The notes under the pieces are model-generated. The model was not told the DNA's origin. It saw only the letters and a program-made list of their open reading frames with translations, and did not search any database. A stretch of 64,000 bases of DNA from Scatosoma sp900555925 (GTDB taxonomy: Bacteria; Bacillota; Clostridia; Christensenellales; Borkfalkiaceae). The translations under genes and the position numbers were made by a program. The stretch lies in contig CAUGYD010000003.1 of NCBI GenBank assembly GCA_959603585.1, positions 178,072-242,071 of the forward strand, read 5' to 3'. This document shows, one piece after another, positions 51,181 through 60,024 of this stretch (its first letter is position 1; each line of letters starts with the position of its first letter).

Positions 51181-51876
51181 TTACAGGGGACTTTTTCTCT
51201 CTTTTCCGTTGCCTCTGGGATATTTCGCGGGCGTCGGCCGTACCTTTTCGATCACCGCCAAACTCCTTTCCCCGTAATTTTCAGGCAACGAATAGACAAA
51301 TACGTCCCTTTTCCTCCCCCCTAAAATTTTATAGGCGCTTTCCGCTTCGGAGATTTCTTCCGTATCCCCGCTCTTATACGCTACGAACGCCCCGCCCGTC
51401 CTGACGAGCGGAAGGCAATATTCGCTCAAAGTATTCATTCTGGCCACGGCTCTCGCGACGGCGAAATCGAACTTTTCCCGATATTTTTCCTCTTTCGCGG
51501 CGTCCTCCGCGCGAATATTCACAATATTCATTCTTTTCAGGCCGAGGTTATCCACAACGACGCGCAAAAACTCGCACTTTTTCCCCACGCTTTCCAATAA
51601 AGTAAAGGATAAATCCTCTCTGAGCAGCTTCAAAACCACGGACGGAAATCCCGCCCCCGAACCGACCTCCGCGACGGAAGCGCCCTCTTGGAAAAGTCCC
51701 GTTCCCGCACTGCTGTCCAGAAAATGCTTGTAAAAAACATCCCGCTCGTCCGTAATGGACGTCAGGTTGTATTTTTGATTATATTCCAGCAATAAAGAAC
51801 GAAATTGCTCGAATTTTGCACGTTTTTCGCCGGAAATCAACGCTTGATTTGCCTGTAAAATCTTTTCTATATCCAT
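51181..51876 (-). CDS. rsmG: 16S rRNA (guanine-N7) methyltransferase
   Basis: SAM-dependent methyltransferase of about 231 residues modifying 16S rRNA; loss gives low-level streptomycin resistance in known species. Start ATG 51876. Blocks: LEYNQKYNLTSITDERDVFY, VAEVGSGAGFPSVVLKLLRE, and FDFAVARAVARMNTLSEYCL. The gene lies beside oriC, as is common. A TATAAT box lies only 10 bases before the start; a longer frame to 51915 runs into the promoter. Confidence 0.94.
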   Translation of the reverse strand: MDIEKILQANQALISGEKRAKFEQFRSLLLEYNQKYNLTSITDERDVFYKHFLDSSAGTGLFQEGASVAEVGSGAGFPSVVLKLLREDLSFTLLESVGKKCEFLRVVVDNLGLKRMNIVNIRAEDAAKEEKYREKFDFAVARAVARMNTLSEYCLPLVRTGGAFVAYKSGDTEEISEAESAYKILGGRKRDVFVYSLPENYGERSLAVIEKVRPTPAKYPRGNGKERKSPL

Positions 51877-51886
51877 TTCGTTTTTT

Positions 51887-51915
51887 ATTATAACATACCT
51901 GAAATCAAAATTCAA
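51887..51915 (-). promoter_or_regulatory. rsmG promoter, almost leaderless
   Basis: TTGAAT (51915-51910), 17-base spacer, TATAAT (51892-51887). Transcription should start about four bases before the ATG at 51876. Confidence 0.75.
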
Positions 51916-51976
51916 GCGTTATCGGAAAAATTTTCCTCCATTCTTTCAAAAAAACGCTTCCTCTCTTTTTTCCCGC

Positions 51977-52252
51977 TTGTCCACAGCATGAGGATAACTT
52001 TATCCACAATGTGAATAACTTTTGTGGATAACTTTTTTAAATATTATTTTTATTCATAAAATATTTTATTTTTATAAACTCAACTTTCTCGCGAACAAAA
52101 GTTTTCCACTTGTCCACACTCGATTCACAATGTTATCCACAAGAAAGACGCGAGTTATCCACAATGCTTTTATACCGAGAAACAGGCCTGTCCAAGCAAA
52201 AAAACGGGACTTATCCACAATTTCACCGAGACTACTATTAATACTAATAATA
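51977..52252 (+). other. Replication origin oriC
   Basis: DnaA boxes: TTATCCACA at 52000-52008, 52133-52141, 52155-52163 and 52211-52219; its complement at 52023-52031; TTGTCCACA at 51977-51985 and 52110-52118; a weaker TGTGAATAA at 52010-52018. An AT-rich stretch lies at 52033-52080. After the last box comes a DnaA-trio track, CTA-CTA-TTA-ATA-CTA-ATA-ATA (52232-52252), as in Bacillota unwinding sites. dnaN follows at 52432; dnaA is not present next to it. Confidence 0.92.
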
Positions 52253-52338
52253 CAATTCTATCATAAAAAATCAACGGGGAGGAGGAGGGAGGGAAGGAAA
52301 AAATTTTCTTAAAAATTGCCGACGAAAAAGATTTTTGC

Positions 52339-52367
52339 TTGCCAAAAACGGACAGATATGGTAAAAT
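52339..52367 (+). promoter_or_regulatory. dnaN promoter
   Basis: TTGCCA (52339-52344), 17-base spacer, TAAAAT (52362-52367), 65 bases before the start codon. Confidence 0.72.
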
Positions 52368-52431
52368 GAATCCGAATCGTAAGGATTAACGACGAGCCGC
52401 CGTACCTCGGCGGGAAAAGGAGTGGAAAGCA

Positions 52432-53532
52432 ATGAAATTTATCAGCGAAGGGCTCATTCTTTCGGACGCGGCGATGACGGTGAGCAAAGCCTGCTCGACC
52501 AAGACGACGACGCCCGTTCTCGAATGTATCAAAATCAGCGCGCAGAACGATGCGGTGACGTTGATCGCATACGACGGAGAAATTTCCATTGAGAAAAAGA
52601 TCAAGGCGGACGTTCTCGAAGAGGGAGAAATTTGCGTAAACGGCAGATTTTTCTCGGATTTCATGGGAAAGGTTTCGGGAATGAACGTAGTCATCTCCAC
52701 CGGGGAGAAGGGATTGGAAATCCGTTACGGGGATTCGGAATCCTTTTTGCAGGTGCTTTCGGCGGAGGAATTTCCGCTCATCAAGGCGGAAGCGGGAGAC
52801 GATTATTTCGAGGTGAAGGAATCGTCTCTGAAATCGTTGATCGCAAAGACAGTATTCTGCTGCGCGACGGACGAGAGCAGGCCCATTTTGAAGGGCTGTC
52901 TTTTGGAGACGGAAGGAAATAAGCTGCACGCGACGGCGCTGGACGGATACAGAATGGCGGTTTCGGAATGCGAGGCGAAAACGGGAAAAGGAAACGTAAA
53001 GCTGGTCTGTCCCGCGCGCACGCTCACGGAGATTTCGAGAATGCTCGAAAACGGGGAAGAGACGTTAAAAATTTACGTAGCGAAGAATATGCTTTTCGTA
53101 TCGGTGAACGATACGGTGCTCACGTCCCGCCTGTATACGGGGGAATTCGTCAACAAGAGCAATATTTTTCCTTCCGCGTTCACGACGGAAGTCTATGTTT
53201 CCCGCGCGGAGCTCATCGAGAGCGTGGAACGCGCGTCGATTCTCATCAGGGGAGATAAGAACAATCTCATCATTCTGGACATCAAGGGCGGAAACATTCT
53301 CATCACGGCGAATTCGGAGATCGGGAACGTGGCGGAGAGCGTGAAAGTGGAGATGTCGGGGAAAGAGCTGAAAATCGCGATGAACGGAAAATTTGTGCTG
53401 GACGCGCTGAAAGCGCTCAGCGAAGAGACGGTGAAATTGTCGTTCAACAATGCGATTTCGCCCTTCACGCTCGAAAACAAAGGGTCGAAAGAGGACGCAT
53501 ATTTGATTTTACCTGTAAGAACGGGCGCATAA
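52432..53532 (+). CDS. dnaN: DNA polymerase III beta sliding clamp
   Basis: 366 residues, three clamp domains. Starts MKFISEGLILSDAAMTVSKA; typical blocks are TTTPVLECIKISAQND and RPILKGCLLETEGNKLHATA; the end LILPVRT matches the family end LIMPMRL. AAGGAG precedes the ATG. First gene after oriC, on the leading strand. Confidence 0.96.
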   Translation: MKFISEGLILSDAAMTVSKACSTKTTTPVLECIKISAQNDAVTLIAYDGEISIEKKIKADVLEEGEICVNGRFFSDFMGKVSGMNVVISTGEKGLEIRYGDSESFLQVLSAEEFPLIKAEAGDDYFEVKESSLKSLIAKTVFCCATDESRPILKGCLLETEGNKLHATALDGYRMAVSECEAKTGKGNVKLVCPARTLTEISRMLENGEETLKIYVAKNMLFVSVNDTVLTSRLYTGEFVNKSNIFPSAFTTEVYVSRAELIESVERASILIRGDKNNLIILDIKGGNILITANSEIGNVAESVKVEMSGKELKIAMNGKFVLDALKALSEETVKLSFNNAISPFTLENKGSKEDAYLILPVRTGA

Positions 53533-53536
53533 TCGC

Positions 53537-53566
53537 TTGACGGCGGGCGGAAAAGTGCGCTATAAT
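53537..53566 (+). promoter_or_regulatory. rpmH promoter
   Basis: TTGACG (53537-53542), 18-base spacer, TATAAT (53561-53566). Confidence 0.85.
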
Positions 53567-53678
53567 GTAAAGAGAGTCGTTTGCGGCTCTTTTTATCGAG
53601 ACCGCGAACAGCCGCGGCGGTTTATCAGCCGGCGGAGTAGAAAATAAAAAAACAAATCCAAAACAGGAGACAAAGAAA

Positions 53679-53813
53679 ATGAAAAGAACGTATCAGCCCA
53701 AAAAGAGACAGAGAAACAAGGTGCACGGATTCAGAAAGAGAATGTCCACGAAGTCGGGACGGAACGTGCTCAAAAGACGCAGAAACAAGGGCAGAAAGAA
53801 ACTTTCCTATTAA
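53679..53813 (+). CDS. rpmH: 50S ribosomal protein L34
   Basis: 44 residues, MKRTYQPKKRQRNKVHGFRK at the start, very basic, the normal L34 length and sequence, ending KGRKKLSY. AGGAGA lies upstream. Too short for many gene finders, but position before rnpA and sequence leave no doubt. Confidence 0.97.
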   Translation: MKRTYQPKKRQRNKVHGFRKRMSTKSGRNVLKRRRNKGRKKLSY

Positions 53814-53913
53814 GGACAAGCACCCGGACGGGAAAGGCCGCAGTACAGATTCTGTAAATGCGGCTTATTCGTTATTATCCGTATTTTCGTGAAGCTCTTT
53901 GCTGGAGAGGAGA

Positions 53914-54231
53914 ATGAATTATCTGAGACTTAAAAAACAGGCGGATTTTCAGAAGCTGTTTACGAAAGGCAGGCGGGCATTTTCCCCCTCGCTCACGATG
54001 ATTTATTTTCCCTCGAAGGAAACGCGCATGGGAATTTCCGTGGGCAAGCGCCACGGCAAGAGCGTAAAGCGCAACAGGATAAAGCGTCTCCTTCGGGAAG
54101 CGTTCCGCGCCGAACGGGAAGAGATGAATGGAAATTGGTCGGTGGTGCTCGTGCCGAAAGTCAGGGACGAATACGACCTGAACACCTTCAAAAGACACTT
54201 GAAATGTATGATAAAGAAGGAAAAACTGTAA
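53914..54231 (+). CDS. rnpA: Ribonuclease P protein component
   Basis: 105 residues from the ATG at 53914, just after GGAGAGGAGA. Basic protein that helps the P RNA bind tRNA precursors. Family block: the RNR motif as KRNRIKRLLREAFRA, preceded by SVGKRHGKSV. A TTG-initiated frame five codons longer exists but the ATG has the better RBS. Confidence 0.96.
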   Translation: MNYLRLKKQADFQKLFTKGRRAFSPSLTMIYFPSKETRMGISVGKRHGKSVKRNRIKRLLREAFRAEREEMNGNWSVVLVPKVRDEYDLNTFKRHLKCMIKKEKL

Positions 54232-54530
54232 ATATCGGCCTTTCCGCACTTATCAGAGCAAACGGAAAATATCTGAAAAAGAAGGTCTTTAAGCCGTATC
54301 TCAAAATGCTGTGCATGCGGCTGATTCTCTTTTATCAGAGGAGGATTTCAAAGCATACCTGCCTGTATCGCCCAACCTGTTCCCAATATACGCTGGAATG
54401 CATCAACAATCACGGGGCACTCGTCGGGATATTGCTCGGCGCGTGGCGGATTCTGCGCTGCAATCCCTTTTCCAAGGGCGGTTACGACCCCGCCCCCGAA
54501 AAGTATTTCAAAAAGCGCTGGCTACTGTGA
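54204..54530 (+). CDS. yidD: Membrane protein insertion efficiency factor YidD
   Basis: Small amphipathic protein helping YidC. The conserved part runs from about 54306: LILFYQRRISKHTCLYRPTC, then SQYTLECINNHGALVGILLG and RCNPFSKGGYDP. The start is uncertain: ATGs at 54204, 54306 and 54315 are in frame; 54204 overlaps rnpA by 28 bases and gives an extra 34 residues. The 54306 start gives 74 residues, the usual length. Confidence 0.9.
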   Translation: MYDKEGKTVNIGLSALIRANGKYLKKKVFKPYLKMLCMRLILFYQRRISKHTCLYRPTCSQYTLECINNHGALVGILLGAWRILRCNPFSKGGYDPAPEKYFKKRWLL

Positions 54531-54654
54531 CGGGAAAATGTATTTCTGTTGCGTCGAAGAGATGCTTTGAAAAATATCGGGCAAGGCGCTGTGCGGCAAA
54601 CGTTCGGGCCGGACGGACATTCATTCGGACATCAAAAAGGTTTAGAATAAAATA

Positions 54655-56112
54655 ATGAACTTTCTCACTTTATTGGCAAGCGATCCCGTCATTCCGTTTC
54701 TCGGAAGGACGTACGATATTTCCCTGAACTGGCTGGGGCAGCTCATTCGTATCCTCATCGAGGGGATAGGAATCGTCGGCGTCGGCATTATTGTGTTTTC
54801 CATCATTTTGAGAATGATTGTTCTCCCCTTCGATATTTATCAGAGGGTGACTATGCGCAAGCAGAACATCAAGATGAAAGAAAACAAGGAAAAAATGGAG
54901 AAACTGCAAAAGCAGTACGCCAACGACAAGGCGATGTATAATCAGAAGCTGATGGAAATGTATAAGGAAAACGGCATTTCTATGTTTTCTTCCTGCCTTC
55001 CCGCCATTTTGTCCCTCGTCGTATTCTTCGTCGCTATCAGCGCGTTCAACTCCTTTTCTCAATACGCGAACATTCAGAACTATAACTCGATGGCGGATTC
55101 CTATAACGCCTATCTCAACCCCTATTGCGCGGAGCTGAAAGAGGAAAATATTTCCGACTTCACGCTCGACGGAGAGAACGGAGAAACACAGAGATTTCTT
55201 CTTATCAAGGACGAAGCGGGCGAAAACAGATATATTTATTATACGGTGGTGTATAACGAGAATTACGCTGCGGACGATTTTGACTATATCAAGACTTCGG
55301 AAAAGACCTATTACGTGGACGCGGAAAAAATGTACGCGGACGAGGAATGGAAAACCGTGGTGGACGAGCTTGTTTCCGCTTCCGAGGAGACGGAAAATCC
55401 CATAACATGGGAAAATGCGTGCAGGGACGCCCTCGTGTCCGCCGCGCAGGACGAAGTGAAGGAAACCTACAATACCGTCGTAAAGGACAGAATGAGTTTC
55501 GGCTGGATCAAGAATATCTGGGTGACGGACGCTTCCTATAAGCACCCCGTTTTGAGTTACAGCGAATTCAAATCCACCGTCTCCCGCGAAAAATTCTCCA
55601 CGGAGGACGGAAAAGTGAAATTCTCCTCCATCAGCGGCTATACCGACGTATACAACGAAAACAGCTACAACGTAGTGACGGCGAAACTTTCGGCGGAAAA
55701 ATCCCAGGCGAACGGATACTTTATCCTGATCGTCCTTTCGATTGGCACGATCCTTTTACAGCAGTTCGTATCCATGCGCTCGCAGAAGGAACAGACGCAG
55801 TTCTCCTCTGTGGACGGAAAGGGCATGTTCAATCAGAAGATGATGCTCGTCATCATGACGGTTATGTTTGCTATCTTTGCGTTTATGTACAGCGCCGCCT
55901 TCTCCATTTATATGGTCACGAGCAATATTCTCTCCCTAATCATGACGCTTCTCATCAACAAAATCGTGGAAGTGACCATGAGCAAAAAGGAAGAAAAGGC
56001 CATGCAGGAGCAGTATAACAAGCGTTTCCCCGGCCGCGTGTATGTCTCGGAAAAGGATAGGGCGAAGTCCGAAAAAAATAAGGCAAAGACGGACAAAAAG
56101 AAACAAAAATAA
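54655..56112 (+). CDS. yidC: Membrane protein insertase YidC (SpoIIIJ-like) with large extracellular insertion
   Basis: 485 residues, much longer than the usual 250-280 of Gram-positive insertases. Membrane helices at about 36-58 (with the groove Arg in IILRMIVLP), 112-130, 357-376 and 400-435. The charged hairpin after the second helix position (KQNIKMKENKEKMEKLQKQY) is normal. Residues about 132-355, between the helices, are a 220-residue hydrophilic domain of unknown fold with many Tyr and Glu. The C-terminus is Lys-rich, as expected for ribosome contact. No lipoprotein signal cysteine at the N-terminus. Follows yidD. Confidence 0.92.
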   Translation: MNFLTLLASDPVIPFLGRTYDISLNWLGQLIRILIEGIGIVGVGIIVFSIILRMIVLPFDIYQRVTMRKQNIKMKENKEKMEKLQKQYANDKAMYNQKLMEMYKENGISMFSSCLPAILSLVVFFVAISAFNSFSQYANIQNYNSMADSYNAYLNPYCAELKEENISDFTLDGENGETQRFLLIKDEAGENRYIYYTVVYNENYAADDFDYIKTSEKTYYVDAEKMYADEEWKTVVDELVSASEETENPITWENACRDALVSAAQDEVKETYNTVVKDRMSFGWIKNIWVTDASYKHPVLSYSEFKSTVSREKFSTEDGKVKFSSISGYTDVYNENSYNVVTAKLSAEKSQANGYFILIVLSIGTILLQQFVSMRSQKEQTQFSSVDGKGMFNQKMMLVIMTVMFAIFAFMYSAAFSIYMVTSNILSLIMTLLINKIVEVTMSKKEEKAMQEQYNKRFPGRVYVSEKDRAKSEKNKAKTDKKKQK

Positions 56113-56173
56113 TATATATTGACGGAATAAATCGGATAAACAGAGCATTTTATGACAGGAGGTCATAGACATC

Positions 56174-57340
56174 ATGGAATATAAGGAATTTACCGGAAAA
56201 ACCGCGGAAGAAGCGATCGAAGCCGGTCTGAATGAATTGGGGCTTTCAAGGGAGGAAGCGGATATTCGCATTTTGGAGGAAGGAAAGAAAAAATTGTTCG
56301 GCTATGTCAAAGCTCGCGTGGAAATCGCTCCTAAGGCTGCGGAATGGGTCTCAGACGAAGAAAAGGCGTCTGGGCAGACAGAGAGTAAGACCCCCGACAA
56401 AAACGCCGCAGAAACGAATTTAGAAGTTTCTAATATTCATCGGGATTCTCTCGGACGGACGGACGGGGAACGGGCGGTGGAATTTTTGGAGGGACTGCTC
56501 GAATTATTGAAGATCACCGCCTGCACGGAGCTGAAAAGGGAAGGCGAAAAAATCGAAATCGAAGTGACGGCGGCGAATACGAAGGCGATTATAGGCAGAC
56601 ACGGGGAAATGCTGGACGCGATTCAGACGGTTGCGGGCGCCGTGGCGAATACGGGCCGCGAGGAATACAAGAGAGTGGTGGTAGACTGCGAGAACTATCG
56701 GGAAAACAGGGAGGCTACTTTACAAAATCTCGCCTATAAGCTGGCGGGAAAGGCCGTTCGCTATGCAGAAAAAATCAAGCTGGAACCCATGAACCCCTAC
56801 GAGCGCAGAATTATCCACGCGGCTCTTTCGGGCAGACAGGATGTGACGACGGAGAGCGAGGGCAAGGAGCCGTACCGCTATATCGTCATCGTTCCGTCTA
56901 ATTTGCGAGATCCCGACGCTCCCGCCTATTCCGCGCGCGAGGAGCGGTCCCGCGGAGGCTTCGGCAATCGCGGCTATCATCGCGGATACAACGGATATAA
57001 TAACGGGTATAACAACGGATACAGAAAGCCGTATAATAATCGGGAAGGCCGAGACGGAGACGGGTATAGAAAGCCCTATAACCGCGGCGGCAGGAGACCC
57101 TATAATCAGGACGGAGAATACAGGAAGCCGTACAATCAGGACGGAGAGTACAGAAAGCCGTACTATAACAACGACGGGTACAAGAGGCCGTATAATCAGC
57201 GTCGCGATGAGGGCGGAACGGATTTTTCGGGAGAGAAGAAGCCTTACGATAAGCCTCGTACCTCCTACAAAAAGCCTTCGTCCGACTTTTTCGGTACCTA
57301 CCTTGGCAACAGTAAGGACAAAGATAACGGCGAAGAATGA
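56174..57340 (+). CDS. jag: RNA-binding protein Jag/KhpB with repetitive Tyr/Asn/Gly/Arg tail
   Basis: 388 residues. Jag_N domain at about 1-50 (TGKTAEEAIEAGLNELGLSR), KH domain with AIIGRHGEMLDAIQTVAG at about 135-155, R3H region at about 170-245 (YERRIIHAALSGRQDV). The last about 130 residues are low complexity with YRKPYN repeats; a 30-base DNA repeat lies at 57101-57130 and 57131-57160. Jag/KhpB binds RNA and is linked to cell division and cell-wall control. GGAGG precedes the ATG. Always next to yidC in this group. Confidence 0.95.
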   Translation: MEYKEFTGKTAEEAIEAGLNELGLSREEADIRILEEGKKKLFGYVKARVEIAPKAAEWVSDEEKASGQTESKTPDKNAAETNLEVSNIHRDSLGRTDGERAVEFLEGLLELLKITACTELKREGEKIEIEVTAANTKAIIGRHGEMLDAIQTVAGAVANTGREEYKRVVVDCENYRENREATLQNLAYKLAGKAVRYAEKIKLEPMNPYERRIIHAALSGRQDVTTESEGKEPYRYIVIVPSNLRDPDAPAYSAREERSRGGFGNRGYHRGYNGYNNGYNNGYRKPYNNREGRDGDGYRKPYNRGGRRPYNQDGEYRKPYNQDGEYRKPYYNNDGYKRPYNQRRDEGGTDFSGEKKPYDKPRTSYKKPSSDFFGTYLGNSKDKDNGEE

Positions 57341-57426
57341 ATCGCGGACGAGGACGAAAAAAGTTGCCTTAAATTCCCGTCCGAAGGTCGGCAGGTCGAA
57401 TTGTGCGGAAAATTTACAAAAAACGC

Positions 57427-57648
57427 TTGACTTTTTCGGAAAATGTGATATAATATATTTAAACTGAACAAAGAAAACTTGTCAGACTGACGATACTGCA
57501 AGTTGAGGGAGTAATTTGCGCACGGTTCATTACGGAACCATACGTAACGAAATCCGACTTATTGACGGAAGGGCAAATCCGTTCGGATGGCTTTTAAAAA
57601 ATGAGACTCATGCACTGTGTGGAAACATACAATGTATGGGTCTTTTTC
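57427..57648 (+). ncRNA. Structured leader or small RNA ending in an intrinsic terminator
   Basis: Promoter TTGACT (57427-57432), 16-base spacer, TATAAT (57449-57454). About 190 bases follow with hairpins GGTTC/GGAACC and ATCCG/CGGAT and end in a strong terminator: AGACTCAT (57604-57611) against ATGGGTCT (57636-57643), then TTTTT. A GGGAGTAA stretch near 57507 recalls yybP-ykoY leaders but other hallmarks are missing. It precedes the NfeD-flotillin genes by 130 bases. In the gap 57341-57777 nothing else is seen. Confidence 0.6.
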
Positions 57649-57777
57649 GATAAAAGGAAAGCCCCCCTGTTCGGCGGGAGGAAAATCCCCCCGTTTCGGG
57701 AAAGTGACTCTTTTCTTTCTCTTTGTCGGTATGTAACAATCAAGATAAGAATATCCTAAAAAGGAGGATTTTCAATA

Positions 57778-58419
57778 ATGTGGTATAATTCGTTGACGAC
57801 GCCAGAAAAAGTATTTTTCTATATCGCCGTTATTGGAACGGTGCTGCTCGTCGTACAGATTATTCTGATGCTCGTTTCCTTCGGCGGCGACGCCGACGTG
57901 GACGGGGATTTCGGCGGCGACGGGGATTTTGACACTCCGGACGGCGGGCTCGGCGTTTCTCTGTTCACGCTCAAAGGTCTTACGGCCTTTTTCGCCATCG
58001 GCGGCTGGGTGGGACTTCTCATTTTACAGATCAATTCCAAAAATATCGCGCTCGCCATTATCGTCTCGTTGGTGTCGGGACTCTTTTCCATGGTTCTCGT
58101 CGCCCTCGCGCTTCGCGGCATCGCAAAGTTACAGTGCAACGGTAATCTCGATAAGGAAAAATTGATCGGAAAAGAAGCTACCGTATACGTATCCATCGCG
58201 CCTTCCCGCACGGGCAGGGGAAAAATCGTCCTCACCGCGCAGGGCGCGTACACGGAACTCGACGCCGTCACCGACGACGCCGAACGCATTCCCGTGGACG
58301 AAAGAGTCGTCATTTCCGAAATCGGCTCCGATTACATGGTCGTCAAAAGACTTGCCGAAAAGCAGGCTTCTGCGGCGGAAAACTCTGAATGCGCGGCGGA
58401 GAAGTCCGAAGAAAAATAA
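57778..58419 (+). CDS. NfeD-like membrane protein
   Basis: 213 residues. One N-terminal helix (about 13-34), an acidic Gly-Asp loop (DADVDGDFGGDGDF), two more helices (about 62-108) and a C-terminal OB fold of the NfeD type (LIGKEATVYVSIAPSRTGRG; VVISEIGSDYMVVKRL). NfeD proteins work with flotillin-type proteins in membrane microdomains; in B. subtilis the pair is yuaF-floT. AAGGAGG precedes the ATG. The acidic loop could bind divalent metal. Confidence 0.88.
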   Translation: MWYNSLTTPEKVFFYIAVIGTVLLVVQIILMLVSFGGDADVDGDFGGDGDFDTPDGGLGVSLFTLKGLTAFFAIGGWVGLLILQINSKNIALAIIVSLVSGLFSMVLVALALRGIAKLQCNGNLDKEKLIGKEATVYVSIAPSRTGRGKIVLTAQGAYTELDAVTDDAERIPVDERVVISEIGSDYMVVKRLAEKQASAAENSECAAEKSEEK

Positions 58420-58507
58420 ACTTCGGCGGAAAATGAAAAAAGTTTTATGAAAAACGGTCTCGTACCGGAACGAAAACAAAGAAAAAAAATAAGGAGAATA
58501 AAGAAAA

Positions 58508-59962
58508 ATGTTTACTCAAAATTTACTCGCGGCAGGCGGGAGCGTCGGGATCATTCTCATCGTCGTCGCCGTGCTTATCCTCGTGATGCTGCTTCTCGTC
58601 ATCATGACCAGAATCAAGACCTGTCCGCCCGACAAGGTCCTTGTCGTACACGGTAAGGTGGGCAGGAGCGCCGACGGAACGTCCAGAAGCTCCAAGTGCA
58701 TGCACGGCGGCGTCTGTCTCGTCCTTCCCTTCCTGCAAAAATATACTTTCCTCGATCTGACGCCCCTTTCCATCAGCGTCGATTTGAAGAGCGCGCTTTC
58801 CAAACAGAATATCCGTATCGACGTGCCCTGTATTTTCACGGTCGGCATTTCCACCGATCCCGCGGTCATGCAGAACGCCGCCGAACGTCTTTTGGGGCTT
58901 TCCCTTCAAAATATTTCCGATCTTGCAAAAGATATTATCTTCGGTCAGCTCCGTCTCGTCATCGCTACCATGGAAATCGAGGAGATCAATACCGATCGCG
59001 ACAAATTCCTCGACGCCATTTCCCGCAACGTGGAGGGCGAACTCAAAAAGATAGGTCTCAAACTCATCAACGTCAACGTGACCGATATTTCCGATGAATC
59101 GGGATATATCATCGCGCTCGGCAAGGAGGCCGCCGCAAAGGCGATCAACGACGCGAGAATTTCCGTCGCTGAAGAGGACAAGAAAGGTTCCATCGGTCAG
59201 GCTAACGCGAAAATGCAGGAGCGTATCTCCGTCGCGGAAGCCGAATCCGCCGCTATCGCGGGCGAAAACAAGGCAAAGGCGGAAATCGCGCAGTCCAAGG
59301 CTATCCTCCGCGAAAAGGAGGCGGAGTCTTTGAAACTCGCCGTGACCGCGGAAAAGGTTCAGGAGGCGAAAGCTCTCGAAGAATCCTACCTCGCGCAGAA
59401 GGAAGCGGAAATTTCCCGTGCGGCCAGAGAGGAAGCTACCCGTCAGGCGGATATCATCGTCGCCGCCGAAATCGAAAAACGCAAAATGGAAATCGACGCG
59501 GAAGCGCAGGCCGAACAAATGCGCCGCAAGGCTAAGGGTGAAGCCGATGCCATCTATGCGAAAATGGAGGCCGAGGCGCGCGGTATTCAGGAGAAACTTT
59601 CCCGTCAGGCAGAAGGTCTCGCCAATATCGTGAAGGCGGCGGGTTCCGCAGACGAGGCCGTGAGACTCATGGTTACCGAAAAGCTCGAAAGCATCGTTTC
59701 CGAGCAGGTAAAGGCCATTTCCAACCTCAAAATCGACAAGGTCACCGTTTGGGACAACGGAGAAAACAAGGACGGAAAGACGTCTACCGCAAACTTCTTG
59801 TCGGGCATGTTGAAGAGTCTGCCTCCTCTCGAAGAGGTCTACAATATGGCGGGGCTCTCTCTGCCTAAAATCGTGGCTCCTCAAAAGGAGAGCGAAACCG
59901 ACGGGGAAGCTCCGGGCGAAAAGAAAGAAAGCAAAGAGCCGACAAAAAAGACAAGTAAATAA
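58508..59962 (+). CDS. floT: Flotillin-like protein
   Basis: 484 residues: N-terminal membrane hairpin (about 13-33), band-7/PHB domain (VVHGKVGRSADGTSRSSKCM to about 190), long Ala/Glu-rich coiled coil (about 200-370) and C-terminal Ser/Lys tail. Scaffold of lipid microdomains. Preceded by AAGGAG and by the NfeD-like gene, which matches the B. subtilis pair. Ends close to a hairpin at 59979-60001. Confidence 0.92.
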   Translation: MFTQNLLAAGGSVGIILIVVAVLILVMLLLVIMTRIKTCPPDKVLVVHGKVGRSADGTSRSSKCMHGGVCLVLPFLQKYTFLDLTPLSISVDLKSALSKQNIRIDVPCIFTVGISTDPAVMQNAAERLLGLSLQNISDLAKDIIFGQLRLVIATMEIEEINTDRDKFLDAISRNVEGELKKIGLKLINVNVTDISDESGYIIALGKEAAAKAINDARISVAEEDKKGSIGQANAKMQERISVAEAESAAIAGENKAKAEIAQSKAILREKEAESLKLAVTAEKVQEAKALEESYLAQKEAEISRAAREEATRQADIIVAAEIEKRKMEIDAEAQAEQMRRKAKGEADAIYAKMEAEARGIQEKLSRQAEGLANIVKAAGSADEAVRLMVTEKLESIVSEQVKAISNLKIDKVTVWDNGENKDGKTSTANFLSGMLKSLPPLEEVYNMAGLSLPKIVAPQKESETDGEAPGEKKESKEPTKKTSK

Positions 59963-59978
59963 AAATCTGACCTACGGC

Positions 59979-60001
59979 GGAACGGGCTTTTAGCCCGTTC
60001 C
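59979..60001 (+). other. Hairpin after floT
   Basis: GGAACGGGCT and complement around TTT. No T-run follows, so a weak terminator at most. Confidence 0.5.
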
Positions 60002-60024
60002 GTATGCGGTTACAGGGGAAAATA

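Noticed and set aside
57480..57600. yybP-ykoY (Mn) riboswitch
   Set aside because: Only a GGGAGTAA stretch fits. The partner loop and closing stem cannot be aligned, and the downstream genes are not metal exporters.
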